Assembly (NCBI GenBank): GCA_964626755.1
Contig: CAZVGO010000028.1
Location: 186,001 to 250,000 of the forward strand
Length of the DNA stretch: 64,000 nucleotides
Direction of reading: 5' to 3'
Source: JACDAV01 sp964626755
GTDB taxonomy: Bacteria; Chloroflexota; Limnocylindria; Limnocylindrales; CSP1-4
Position numbers and translations under genes: made by a program. The notes below the pieces were generated by a model, which saw only the letters and a list, made by a program, of their open reading frames with translations, had not been told where the DNA came from and ran no database searches. The first letter of the stretch is position 1, and every line of letters begins with the position of its first letter. Shown here piece by piece: positions 16,378 to 25,638 of the stretch.

Positions 16378-17406
16378 CTACCCTTCCCGCCAGGCGGCGA
16401 GGTCGAGCGGCTTGAGGCGGGGCGATGGCGTCAGCCCCGGGATCCGGCCGCGCTTCGCGATCGGGCGGCCATCGAGCTCTTTGATGTCGCCGGTGAAGTC
16501 GATCGGGGCGGCCCCGCTGATGTACGACCCGACGGCAAACGAGTCGACCGGGGCGGCGGCCTCCTGGAAGTAGCGGATCCGATCCGGGTTCAATCCGCCC
16601 GAGACGACGATCTTCACGTGATCGAAGCCCGCCTGGTCGAGTCGAGCGCGGACCTCGTGGACGAGGTCGGCCGTCACCCGGCCGCGCTCCGCGGGCGTGT
16701 CGAGGCGAATTCCCCAGAGCCGGTCGCCGAGCGCATGGGCGACCCGAAGCGCTTCTTCTGCCTCGTCCTTGAATGTGTCGACGAGGACGATCCGCGGGAC
16801 GTCCGGGTCGAGGTCGCGGTCGAACGCCTGGGCGGCTTTCACGGTGTCGCCGAAGATCAGCACGAGCGAGTGGGGCATCGTCCCGGTCGGGCTCAGCCCG
16901 GCAAGCCGCGCGCCGGCCGGGGTCGACGCGCCGACACAACCGCCGACGATCGCCGCGTAGTCGAGGACGTCCGTGACGTCCGGATGGACGTGTCGCGCAC
17001 CGAACGAAACGACCGGGTGCGGTGCGGCGGCTTCGACGCACTCGCGCGCCGCGGTCGCCCAGCCGGTCGACTGGGCGAGCATTCCGAGGAACGCGGTCTC
17101 GTAGAGCCCGAACTGTCGATACCGGGCGCGGATCCGCAGGACGACTTCCTTCGGCCCGACCGGGTCGCCGTCCGCCAGCGCCTCGAGCGTCGTCTCCGCG
17201 CGATCGGCGGTCGAGAGGACGTGGGCGAGCAGGTTCTTTGCCTCGTCGATCCCGCACAGCACCGCGTCATCCCGGGCGAAGACCTCCATCGTCACGAGGG
17301 GGTCGAGTCCCTCGCGCTCGAGAATCGCCTCGGCCCGGGCGAAGTAGACGTCCGCCGACTCGCCCGACATGATCTCCGGCGAGGGTTTCGTCCGCCGATT
17401 TCCCAT
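16378..17406 (-). CDS. pncB: Nicotinate phosphoribosyltransferase
   Basis: The 342-residue enzyme matches the short archaeal/bacterial nicotinate phosphoribosyltransferase type: SADVYFARAEAILEREGLDPLVTMEVFARD at the N-terminus, conserved SFGARHVHPD, GTMPHSLVLIFGD, DTFKDEAEEALRVA with RLDTPAERG, and the phosphate-binding KIVVSGGLNPDRI followed by FAVGSYISGA. It makes nicotinate mononucleotide for NAD synthesis. It follows the second metallopeptidase gene by 16 bp, as the last gene of the minus-strand run from glgC. Confidence 0.9.
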   Translation of the reverse strand: MGNRRTKPSPEIMSGESADVYFARAEAILEREGLDPLVTMEVFARDDAVLCGIDEAKNLLAHVLSTADRAETTLEALADGDPVGPKEVVLRIRARYRQFGLYETAFLGMLAQSTGWATAARECVEAAAPHPVVSFGARHVHPDVTDVLDYAAIVGGCVGASTPAGARLAGLSPTGTMPHSLVLIFGDTVKAAQAFDRDLDPDVPRIVLVDTFKDEAEEALRVAHALGDRLWGIRLDTPAERGRVTADLVHEVRARLDQAGFDHVKIVVSGGLNPDRIRYFQEAAAPVDSFAVGSYISGAAPIDFTGDIKELDGRPIAKRGRIPGLTPSPRLKPLDLAAWREG

Positions 17407-17422
17407 CAGCTCTTGCCGGGCC

Positions 17423-19615
17423 TCAGGGTCGGGAGGACCACGTGGGCTCGTCTCCTCTCTCCGGCAGGTGATCGGGCACGGAGTCCGTGCGGGACGGCGC
17501 GAGGGCGGACGCGGCCGGGTCGCCGGGGAGTGTAGCGTACGGCTCCGTTGCCCCCGCGTCGGTCGGCCCGGCCGGCGGAACCGTCCAGACGAGGGTCGCG
17601 GCCGGAGCCTGCCGGCGGCGCCGGCGCACGATGAAGATCGCGCCGGCCCCGAGGAGGAACGCCCCGCCGGCCGCCGCGCCGGCGCCGACCGTGCGCGTCC
17701 GGCCGGCCTCCGGCGCGCCGTCGATCACCGCGCGAACATCCGCCGCGCCCGCGGCCGCCGTCGCGAGATCGTCGCCCTGGAACGCCGTAGTGGCGGCCGC
17801 GAATTCGACCTCCGGCTCCTCGCCGACGAGGCCGATCGTCGCGATGATGTCGCGCTCGCGCGCGAGCGCGTCGCGTGCAACCACGAGCGTGTCGAGCGTC
17901 GCGAGCTGCTCGTCGGCCAGCGCCCGCGCGTCGGTGAGATCGACCTTTGCGGACTCGTATGCCGCCTCGAGCTTCGCGGTCGGCGTGATGCCGAGCGCCG
18001 CCGTACGGCCTTCGATCGCCTCGCGCGTTGCGATGAGCCGCTCGGCCTCGTCGATCGCCGCCTGCGCGCGGCCGAAATCCCAGACGCTCAGCTTCGAGCG
18101 GACGGAGTACGGGGCGAGCCAGCCGTCGCCCATCTCGAGCAAGTCCGCGTAGGCCGCCCGCGCCGCGGCGCGCTCGTCGAGAGTCGCGTCCTGGTGCGGC
18201 TCGGTCACCCAGCGCCGGAAGAGCGCATCTGCCCCTGTCGACCCCCCCACCTCCTCGAGCAGGTCGAGGAAGCGCCGCCAGTCGCTGACTCCGCCGACGA
18301 TCTCCGCGGGCGGCGCACCCGGGTACGCCGTCTCCTTTGCGGCCGCCGCCTGGATGACCTCGCGCATGCCGTCGATGCCGATCTCGTCGACGAGCCCGCG
18401 AATCGTCGTCCACGACGCGTTGTAGCCGTACGACTCGCGCTTGTCCGTCGCCTCGTCCTCGATTCGCCCCGGGTGCTGCCAGACGTTCAGGCGGACGGCG
18501 GCCGCGGAGGTCGGGCTGATCTCGTCGGGCACGGGGCGGCCCAGCCCGAGCTCGCGCAGGACGAGGGCCGCGTACTCGTCGGCCAATCCCTCCGCGATCC
18601 AGCGCCCGGCGAACAGGTCGCCGTTGAACCAGGCGTGCGAGGCCTCGTGGAGGATCGTCAGGTCGTCGAGGTCCTCGCCGATCTCGATCCGGTCCGTGTC
18701 CGTGTAGTAGACGCCGCCGTAGCCCTCGAGGAGCGGCGTGTGGACCTCGTACACGCCGAGGTCGCCGGTGACCGGCCAGTCGAGCCCGATGTTCTCCTGG
18801 AGCAGCGGCAGGCCTTTCTCGACGATGTCGTGGACCTTCGTCCGCCACTCGGTGTCCTCCGGCCACGCGCGGACCGTCAGCCGGCCGCCGCCCGGGATCA
18901 CGATGGGGTCGCTGGTCAGGCTCGCCGGCCGCTCCGCGTCGACCGTCACGTACCAGGTGTCCGGCTCGGCGATCGCCGTTGCCGTCAGGCGGATCGTCTT
19001 GCCGTCCGCCGTCCTCGTCATCGGCGAGCCGATGACGTCCTCGTCGAAGCCGGCCGGGATGACGATCGTGACGCTCGACCGGCCGGCGTCTCCCAACGCC
19101 CAGGCGTAGAAGGAAGAGAACGCCTCCCCAACCCGGATCCGGCTGTCCGAGCGAGGCGCCCCGCCGGGCAGATCGAACGTGATCAGGACGCGCTGCGTCT
19201 GCTGGTAGTTGAGGTCCCGGGCCAGCCGGACGATGAGAACCTGGTCGCGTTCGCGGTCGATGGCCGTGGCGGTCAGCCGGCGCCCGCCCGACGTCGCCCG
19301 GACGGCCGTCGCCTCTGCGTGGATCGCGAAGCGCAGCTCGTTGTAGAAGTACCGCTTGATGATGCCGCCGCTGGTCTGGTCGGGCTTGAGGTTCGTCGCG
19401 CTGACGTCCATTGCAACGTGGACCGTCCGGTCTGCCAGGTCGAGCGTGTAGGTCGACGCCACAGTGAGCCGGAGATCTTCGGCGGCGAGGGCCTGCGGCG
19501 CGGTCGCGGGGGCGAGCAGGATGCCGAGCGCGGCGAGGAGCGCGAAGGCTCCGCGGAACGCCGGCAAGGAGCGGCCTCGTCCGGTCTCGCCGCGGTCCGT
19601 CCCTCGCTGCGTCAT
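17423..19615 (-). CDS. Secreted/membrane gluzincin metallopeptidase, paralog 1
   Basis: The 730-residue protein has an N-terminal signal peptide (FALLAALGILLAPATAPQALA), a beta-rich N-terminal region, and the zinc motif ILHEASHAWFNGDLFAGRWIAEG at about residue 319, i.e. HExxH with a third ligand Glu 15 residues after the second His. A helical C-terminal region and one transmembrane helix near residue 665 follow, then RRRRRQ and a short cytoplasmic tail. The layout resembles M1-type aminopeptidases with a shorter HExxH-to-Glu spacing. The adjacent upstream gene is a paralog with the same architecture. Substrate unknown. Confidence 0.8.
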   Translation of the reverse strand: MTQRGTDRGETGRGRSLPAFRGAFALLAALGILLAPATAPQALAAEDLRLTVASTYTLDLADRTVHVAMDVSATNLKPDQTSGGIIKRYFYNELRFAIHAEATAVRATSGGRRLTATAIDRERDQVLIVRLARDLNYQQTQRVLITFDLPGGAPRSDSRIRVGEAFSSFYAWALGDAGRSSVTIVIPAGFDEDVIGSPMTRTADGKTIRLTATAIAEPDTWYVTVDAERPASLTSDPIVIPGGGRLTVRAWPEDTEWRTKVHDIVEKGLPLLQENIGLDWPVTGDLGVYEVHTPLLEGYGGVYYTDTDRIEIGEDLDDLTILHEASHAWFNGDLFAGRWIAEGLADEYAALVLRELGLGRPVPDEISPTSAAAVRLNVWQHPGRIEDEATDKRESYGYNASWTTIRGLVDEIGIDGMREVIQAAAAKETAYPGAPPAEIVGGVSDWRRFLDLLEEVGGSTGADALFRRWVTEPHQDATLDERAAARAAYADLLEMGDGWLAPYSVRSKLSVWDFGRAQAAIDEAERLIATREAIEGRTAALGITPTAKLEAAYESAKVDLTDARALADEQLATLDTLVVARDALARERDIIATIGLVGEEPEVEFAAATTAFQGDDLATAAAGAADVRAVIDGAPEAGRTRTVGAGAAAGGAFLLGAGAIFIVRRRRRQAPAATLVWTVPPAGPTDAGATEPYATLPGDPAASALAPSRTDSVPDHLPERGDEPTWSSRP

Positions 19616-19628
19616 GGCGTGACCGGCC

Positions 19629-21719
19629 CTAGCCGGCGGCCGGCGGATCGGCCGACGGGGAGCCGAGTGCTGTGTCGCGGCGAGAGGCCCGCGCGCCGCG
19701 CGCGTACGAGACCGTAACGAGGATGCCCAGCAGGACGAGGATCGCGACCCCCGTCGCGGCGAGGATCCGGGTGCGGCCCTCCCCTGCGGCCCCGGACCAG
19801 GTCACGTAGACAGACGAGGCCGCCGAGGCCGCGGACTCCAGGTCGCCGCTCGAGAATGCCGCCCGCCCCGCGGCGAGCGATTCCTCCGCCGACGAGCCGA
19901 GCAGCCCGATCCGCTCGAGGGTGTCCGGGACCGCCGGGCGGGCGGCCGCGGCGGCGAGCAGTGCCTCGATCGTCGCCTTCTCCGCGTCCGCCTCCGCCTT
20001 CGCGACCGCGAACCCGGCATCGCCCTCGAACGCGGCCTCGAGCCGCGTCGGCAGGCGCAGGCCCGCGTCCGCGGCCGCCCGCTCGAGCTCCAACCGGCGG
20101 CCGAGAAGCTCTTCCGCCTCGACGAGCATCGCCGTGGCCGTCTCGAACTGCCAGGCGCGGAGCGCGTCGCGGACGGACCGCGGCAGCTCCCAGCGACCCG
20201 ACGACCGGACGACCGCCGCGTACCGCTCGCGGGCCTCGCGGCGGGCGTCGAGGAGGGCCGCCTCACCGTCCCGCACGACCCACTCGGCCCACAGGTCGTC
20301 GTACGTCTCGCCCGTCCGGTCCTCGAGAAGGTCGAGCAGGCCGCGCCAGTCCGGCGCTCCGGCGGCGGGCTCCGGCGGACGGACGGCGCCCGCGTCGACG
20401 TGCGGCGGCTGGTAGGCGGCGTCGCCCGCGGCCGCCGCCCGCCACACCTCGCGCAGGCCGCCCAGCCCGGCCCGCTCGGCGACCCGCGCGGCCAGGGCGT
20501 ACGAGGCCGCGTAGGCGTACTCGTCGGCCGGCCGGCCGGCCGGCGCCGCCCCGGGCGCTGCGCCGGGCGCTGCGCCCGGCTCGCCCGCGGCCCAGGAGTT
20601 AAGCGGGATCCGGGCCTTCATCAGCTCGCCGGTCAGCTCGGCGGGGACAGTCGCCTCGTCCAGCCGCCCGCCGGCGGCCACCGCGTAGTACGTCGCGAAC
20701 GCCTCGTTCGCCCAGCGGTCGGCGAGGAGCGCGCCGTTGAACCAGGCGTGGGCGGCCTCGTGGAGGATGAGGAACGAATCGGCGTAGTACGCGACCTCCA
20801 TCCGCCCCGCGGCCGGGTCGAACAGCGCGGCATGGCCGCCGGCAGACCGGCTCACCGCCTCCTCCACGACGAGCGGCCCGGTCCGCTCCCAGCCGAGGCC
20901 GGTGAGCTGCCCGAGCACCGGCAGGCCGCGCTCGAACAGGTCGCCGACGCGGCTCGCCCAGCCGGGATCGTCCGGCCACGCCCGGACGGTCACCGCGGCC
21001 GTGGACCCCCCGATCTCGACCTCCAGTTGGGTCTCGTCGTAGGCCGCCGGACGCTCGGCGACGAAGAACGCGGAGAAGCCGGTCGCGTCCGCGAGCGGTC
21101 CGGTGGCGAAGGTCGTCCGGCCGGCGGCATCGGTCGTTGGAGCGGGAAGCTCGCCGGCCTCGAGGTACGCCGCGTAGCCGGCCGGAAAGACGACCGTCAC
21201 GGAGCTGCCGGCAACGCCGTTCGGGTAGCCGTACGCCCAGACGGGGAAGGACACGAGCGCCGCGCCAACACGGACGTCGCGGGCCGCCGCCCCGCCCGGG
21301 TCAGGCAGGTCGAACGTCAACCGGAGCTTCGCCGACTTGCCCGAGGCGATCCGCTGCCCAAAGGAGAGCGCCAGCACCTGGTGGTCCGCCCGGCGGCTGC
21401 TCACCCGGACGCTCGGCTTGCCGCTCGGCGAGCTGAGGGCGAACGACGTCGTGCCGGGCGGGACCGCGAGGAACGCCTGGTCGAAGTAGTACTTGCGCGC
21501 GGCCGTGTCGCGGAGGTGGTTGCGGGCAACGAGATCGACGGTGACGCGGACGAGCGATTCCCCCGGCAGGACCTCGTAGCGGGCGTCGCCGACGATCGTC
21601 AGGTCCGGGGTCGCGGCCCGGGTCTCGCGGGCGCCGGGGGGCGCGGCCGCGAGCGCGATTGCAACGATCGCCGCGAGCAGCCCTCCTCCGAGCCGCCGCC
21701 GCGCGGGGCCGCCGGTCAC
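19629..21719 (-). CDS. Secreted/membrane gluzincin metallopeptidase, paralog 2
   Basis: The 696-residue protein is colinear with its neighbour: signal peptide (LLAAIVAIALAAAPPGARETRA), beta-rich region, zinc motif LILHEAAHAWFNGALLADRWANE at about residue 319, helical region and a C-terminal transmembrane helix (ILAATGVAILVLLGILVTVSYA). Start GTG 21719 overlaps the stop of the YbjN-like gene (GTGA). The pair clearly comes from gene duplication, with modest identity. A short direct repeat (PGAAPGAAPGAAP, around 20545-20580) may be a recent slippage product. Confidence 0.8.
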   Translation of the reverse strand: MTGGPARRRLGGGLLAAIVAIALAAAPPGARETRAATPDLTIVGDARYEVLPGESLVRVTVDLVARNHLRDTAARKYYFDQAFLAVPPGTTSFALSSPSGKPSVRVSSRRADHQVLALSFGQRIASGKSAKLRLTFDLPDPGGAAARDVRVGAALVSFPVWAYGYPNGVAGSSVTVVFPAGYAAYLEAGELPAPTTDAAGRTTFATGPLADATGFSAFFVAERPAAYDETQLEVEIGGSTAAVTVRAWPDDPGWASRVGDLFERGLPVLGQLTGLGWERTGPLVVEEAVSRSAGGHAALFDPAAGRMEVAYYADSFLILHEAAHAWFNGALLADRWANEAFATYYAVAAGGRLDEATVPAELTGELMKARIPLNSWAAGEPGAAPGAAPGAAPAGRPADEYAYAASYALAARVAERAGLGGLREVWRAAAAGDAAYQPPHVDAGAVRPPEPAAGAPDWRGLLDLLEDRTGETYDDLWAEWVVRDGEAALLDARREARERYAAVVRSSGRWELPRSVRDALRAWQFETATAMLVEAEELLGRRLELERAAADAGLRLPTRLEAAFEGDAGFAVAKAEADAEKATIEALLAAAAARPAVPDTLERIGLLGSSAEESLAAGRAAFSSGDLESAASAASSVYVTWSGAAGEGRTRILAATGVAILVLLGILVTVSYARGARASRRDTALGSPSADPPAAG

Positions 21720-22246
21720 GAGCCGAACAGCTCCGGCAACCGGGCAGCGTAGCGGTCGAGGAGCGCCGTGTTCCGGGGCGGCCGCTCGCCGTAGCCTGCC
21801 GGCGCCTTGCCGCCGAGCCACAGCCACCCGGCCGACTCCTCGAGCAGCTGATCGCTCACGCCGAGGATCCGGGCGAGGGCGAGGCCGAGCCCGTCGGCGT
21901 CGAGGTCCGTTCCGCTCAGCTCGACCGTCAGGATCGGCCGCTCGTCCTCTCCGACCGAGAACTTCACGAACGGCAGCTCGTCGTTCCAGCGCAGCAGTCG
22001 CCGGTACGACTTGCGGAACATGTCGTTGATCGGCGGCGCGTAGTGGCTCCAGCAGATGAGGCCCAGGTCCGGCTGGCAGATGAGCGTCACGCGCAGGTCG
22101 CGTCGGCGCCGGCCATCGAGGACGAGGTCCCAGGCGACGGTGCCGTCTCGGTCGACCCGCTCGAGGGGCTCGAGGCCCAGCTCGGTCAGCCAGCGCTCGA
22201 CGTCGGCCGGGCGCAGCCCCGTGGGGGCTACCCGGGGTGAGGACAT
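21716..22246 (-). CDS. YbjN-domain protein
   Basis: The 176-residue cytoplasmic protein resembles YbjN/type-III-chaperone-like proteins: an N-terminal amphipathic segment (LRPADVERWLTELGLEPLERVDRDGTVAWDLVL), strands with LRVTLICQPDLGLICWSHYAP, then RLLRWNDELPFVKFSV and a C-terminal helix. ATG 22246 (MSSPRVAP) is preferred to an ATG 39 bases upstream. It lies 48 bp after glgC and overlaps the next gene by 4 bp. A chaperone or sensor role is inference. Confidence 0.65.
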   Translation of the reverse strand: MSSPRVAPTGLRPADVERWLTELGLEPLERVDRDGTVAWDLVLDGRRRRDLRVTLICQPDLGLICWSHYAPPINDMFRKSYRRLLRWNDELPFVKFSVGEDERPILTVELSGTDLDADGLGLALARILGVSDQLLEESAGWLWLGGKAPAGYGERPPRNTALLDRYAARLPELFGS

Positions 22247-22294
22247 GGCCGAAAGTCTAGCCGAGACCGCCGAGCCGGCCCTCAAAGGCCCGGA

Positions 22295-23680
22295 TCAGCC
22301 GCCCCGGGCCGCTGGAGCACCGGGTCCGCGGCCCGACGCCCGCGCGGCGCCGTTGCCGCCGGCCGCCGCCGCTTCCTCGACGGGAAGGACCGCCACCGTG
22401 CCGCTCCGCGGTCGTCTTCGGCGCTCGCCGGCGGGCTCGACCGACGAACCGGTCTTGACGACCTTCGAGAGGAAGTCGGATGTGCGAACGTCGCCCGCGA
22501 TCTTCACGTTGCGCCCGATGCGCACGCCGCGCGGGATGATCGAGCGCTTGCCGACGACGTTGATCCCGGTGTTCAGGCGACCGGGCTCCTGCTTGTTCGG
22601 CGTGTCGAAGTCGGGTCCGTCGCCGACGATCGCGCCCTGGCCGACGACGACCTCCTTGTCGAGGATCGAGCGGTCGACGACCGCGCCGGACCGGATGACC
22701 GTGTCAAACATCACGATCGAATCGCGGACGACCGCCCCGACGTCGACGCGGACGCCCGGTGACAGGACGCTGTTGACGACCGTGCCGTTGATCACGCAGC
22801 CGTGGGACACGAGGCTCCGGTGAACCTGGGCGGTCGGCCCGATCTTCGCCGGCGCGCGCTCCTCGGATCTCGTATGGATGAGCCATTCGCGGTCGTACAG
22901 GTCGAGCTCGGGCTGGTCGACGAGGAGGGCCATCTGGGCCTCCCAGTAGGACTGGATCGTGCCGACGTCCTGCCAGTAGCCGTCGAACCGGTAGCCGTAC
23001 ACCCGCGCACCACCGTCGAGCATCGCCGGGATGACGTGGCGGCCGAAGTCGTCCCGGTTCTCGCCGATCCAGCGCCGCAGCGCGCGCTTCGAGAAGACGT
23101 ACACGCCCATCGACGCGAGGTCGCTCTTCGGCTGCTTCGGCTTCTCCTGCCACTCGACGATCCGGTCCGACTCGTCCATCGCGAGGATGCCCATCCGGGT
23201 CGCCTCGATGAGCGGCACCCGGCGGACCGCGATCGTCACGTCCGCCCGGTGACGCCGGTGGGCCGTGATGAACGGCTGGTAGTCCATCTTGTAGATGTGG
23301 TCGCCGGCGAGGACGAGGATCGTGTCGGACGCCTCGTGTTCGATGACATTCATGTTCTGGAACACGGCGTCGGCGGTCCCGCGGTACCACTCCGCGACGC
23401 GGCCGCGGGCGATGTACGGCTGGAGAAGCTTCACCCCGCCGCGGTTGCGGTCCAGATCCCACGGCCGGCCGAGGCCGATGTGGTCGTTCAGGGAGCGCGG
23501 GTTGTACTGGGTCAGGACGACGACGTTGTCGATGTCCGAGTTCACGCAGTTCGACAGCGTGAAATCGATGATCCGGTACTTGCCCCCGAACGGGACGGCC
23601 GGCTTGGCGCGCACCGACGACAGGATCGAGAGACGCTCGCCCTCACCGCCGGCGAGGATCACCGCCATGGTCCGCTTCAT
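22295..23680 (-). CDS. glgC: Glucose-1-phosphate adenylyltransferase
   Basis: The 461-residue enzyme makes ADP-glucose for glycogen or trehalose synthesis. The N-terminal nucleotidyltransferase shows AVILAGGEGERLSILSSVRAKPAVPFGGKYRIIDF, the AEWYRGTADAVFQN loop, VLAGDHIYKMDY with the catalytic Asp, and VEWQEKPKQPK. The C-terminal left-handed beta-helix shows repeated hexapeptides (VINGTVVNSVLSPGVRVDVGA). The last ~45 residues are an extra Pro/Arg-rich tail. It heads the minus-strand run towards the metallopeptidases and pncB. Confidence 0.95.
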   Translation of the reverse strand: MKRTMAVILAGGEGERLSILSSVRAKPAVPFGGKYRIIDFTLSNCVNSDIDNVVVLTQYNPRSLNDHIGLGRPWDLDRNRGGVKLLQPYIARGRVAEWYRGTADAVFQNMNVIEHEASDTILVLAGDHIYKMDYQPFITAHRRHRADVTIAVRRVPLIEATRMGILAMDESDRIVEWQEKPKQPKSDLASMGVYVFSKRALRRWIGENRDDFGRHVIPAMLDGGARVYGYRFDGYWQDVGTIQSYWEAQMALLVDQPELDLYDREWLIHTRSEERAPAKIGPTAQVHRSLVSHGCVINGTVVNSVLSPGVRVDVGAVVRDSIVMFDTVIRSGAVVDRSILDKEVVVGQGAIVGDGPDFDTPNKQEPGRLNTGINVVGKRSIIPRGVRIGRNVKIAGDVRTSDFLSKVVKTGSSVEPAGERRRRPRSGTVAVLPVEEAAAAGGNGAARASGRGPGAPAARGG

Positions 23681-23787
23681 CGGGCCGTCCTTCCCCTGCC
23701 TGAAGACGCCGTCGGGACGATGCTAGCACGGGATTTCAGGACCCCCCGATCGGCGATTCGGACCCCCATCGGGCGCGGCTCCGGGGG

Positions 23788-25146
23788 CTAGAGGAAGAGC
23801 CGCGGGTTGGCGAAGCCGCCGTTGAACTCGGCCATCCAGTGGAGGTGCGGGCCGGTCGTCCGACCGGTCATCCCGTTGTAGGCGATGACCTGCCCGGAGC
23901 GGACCCACTGGCCGGCCCGGACCTTGGGCGGCCGGACGCTGTTGTCGACGTGGCCGTACCAGGTCTGCAGGTTGGCCGAGTGGGCGATGATGACGATCCA
24001 GGCCTTCGGATACGGGTCGTACGGGTTCGGCCCGGCGAACACGACGGTGCCGGAGCCCGCGGCGCGGATCGGCGTGTACATCGGGGCGGCGATGTCGATG
24101 CCCTTGTGGAAGTGGGCGCAGTCGCCGAGGGGCGGTTCCCAGGCGAAGCCGGTGCACCCGAAGTTCTGCGTTACCGAGCCGGTCATCGGCCACTCGAGGG
24201 TGCCGTTGTACTCGGACGGGATCCTGCCCTGGCGGGCCTGTTCGCGGACGAGTTGGTCGATCTTCGCCGCGAGCTTCCGTTGAGAAGCCGCCGCGGCCGC
24301 CATGGACTTCTGAAGGGCGGCCTTGTTCCTCGAGATCTTTGCGAAATTGGCCTTCTGGCGGGCCAGGGCCTGGGCCGTCTCGCGCTCGAGCTTCTTGAGC
24401 TCCGCCTGGGCCACCTTGAGGTCCGCCATCTGGCTGTCGAGCTCTTGCTTCTGGACGGCCGTCTCCTGGCGCAGGACGTTGGTCTCCGTGCGCGTCGCGA
24501 GGACGGTCTGGTGGAGCGCGGCGAGCGTCTCCTGGTCCTCGATGATCTGCTGAGCGAGGGCCCGGTCCTGCTCGCCGATGTCGAGCTGGTAACTGACCTC
24601 GGTCAGGACGTCGGTGAACGAGCCGCCGGACAGGAACGTCTCGAGCATCGAGGTCCGGTCCGTGTCATAGGCGTTCCGGAGCCGGGAGGCGAGGTAGGCG
24701 CGCCGGTCGCCCAGCTGCTGGCGCTTGGCGGCCTCCTGGGCCTCGACCAGGACGAGCTGGCCGTCGAGGGTCTCGAGCTCTTTGACGAAGGCCTCGTACT
24801 GGCCCTTCACCTCGTCGATCTGCTTCGCCATCTTGTTGATCCGGCCGCGGAGCACGCCAAGGTCGGCATTGATCCCGCGGAGGGCCCGGGCGGTCGACGC
24901 GATCTCGGCCCTCAGGTCGGCCTGGAACGCGTTCAGCTGGGAGACCTTGCTCTTCTGGGTGGCGAGCTGCTTCTCGAGGGCCTTCTGCTTCGAGATCGCG
25001 TCGGACAGCTCGTCGCCGGCAACCCGGCCGGCGGGCGCGACGAAGATCCCACTCACGAGGGGAACGATCAGGAGCAGGAGGAGCAGGCGTCGGGCGCGCC
25101 GGCTGGGGCCGGATCGGGGGAGCACGCTCTTCGGTCGCAGGCGCAT
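23788..25146 (-). CDS. Coiled-coil M23 peptidase (EnvC/murein hydrolase activator-like)
   Basis: The 452-residue secreted protein has a signal peptide (RRLLLLLLIVPLVSGIFVAPAG), a long coiled coil over about residues 45-300 (ISKQKALEKQLATQKSKVSQLNAF onwards) and a C-terminal M23 (LytM) domain. The zinc site is complete: HFHKGIDIAAP (H-x3-D) and GPHLHWM (HxH), with a further His in AHSANLQTWYGH. It should therefore cleave peptidoglycan crosslinks itself, unlike EnvC, which lacks catalytic residues. A CTGFAWEPPLGDC insert near the site could be a disulfide loop. Confidence 0.88.
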   Translation of the reverse strand: MRLRPKSVLPRSGPSRRARRLLLLLLIVPLVSGIFVAPAGRVAGDELSDAISKQKALEKQLATQKSKVSQLNAFQADLRAEIASTARALRGINADLGVLRGRINKMAKQIDEVKGQYEAFVKELETLDGQLVLVEAQEAAKRQQLGDRRAYLASRLRNAYDTDRTSMLETFLSGGSFTDVLTEVSYQLDIGEQDRALAQQIIEDQETLAALHQTVLATRTETNVLRQETAVQKQELDSQMADLKVAQAELKKLERETAQALARQKANFAKISRNKAALQKSMAAAAASQRKLAAKIDQLVREQARQGRIPSEYNGTLEWPMTGSVTQNFGCTGFAWEPPLGDCAHFHKGIDIAAPMYTPIRAAGSGTVVFAGPNPYDPYPKAWIVIIAHSANLQTWYGHVDNSVRPPKVRAGQWVRSGQVIAYNGMTGRTTGPHLHWMAEFNGGFANPRLFL

Positions 25147-25638
25147 CAGGCGGCGGTCGTCATCGTGCGAGCAAACTCCGTAATCGGTGCGCCAGCTGGG
25201 GCTGGCGCGGGTGCGGCTACGGCTACGCCCGCCGGTGACTCGCCAACCGGGGAGTACTACCCCCTCCGGGGACGAGGCCGGTCTGGACTCGAGTTAGCAG
25301 CCAAACGGGACGCTAGCAGGGGGATCTGACCGCTCTCATCCCCCGAACGTACCGGCGGCGACCTATAACCATGTTCCCACCTTGCGGGAACCTTGCAGGT
25401 TGGGCTCGGCCCATCAGGCCCCGGATTCCGACGGCGGGGGCGTAACCGCACCTTCCTGGCCGCCTGCCGGCACCAGCCCCTCGGACGGGGTCGCATCGGC
25501 GCACCGGCCGGGTCGAAGGTTCGGTCGGGATTTGTGGCGTCCCGTCGGGATGTTCGGTGTCGACGGGCAACGGGGGCGGCGCCCGGGCCTCGCGACTCGG
25601 TGCAACGCGGCACCGAACCGGTGGCATCCGGCAACGCG
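25147..25638. other. Long intergenic region upstream of the M23 peptidase
   Basis: About 490 bases without a credible gene. On the minus strand I see a TATAGG -10-like box (around 25360-25365) with a small hairpin just upstream (GTTCCC/GGGAAC, 25373-25391), giving a 5' leader of over 200 bases before the peptidase ATG. I looked for c-di-GMP (GEMM) and c-di-AMP (ydaO) riboswitch cores, which often control wall hydrolases, and did not find their conserved sequences. Confidence 0.4.

Noticed and set aside
17369..19717. Long plus-strand frame of about 780 codons
   Set aside because: Antisense shadow of the first metallopeptidase gene; no domain pattern.
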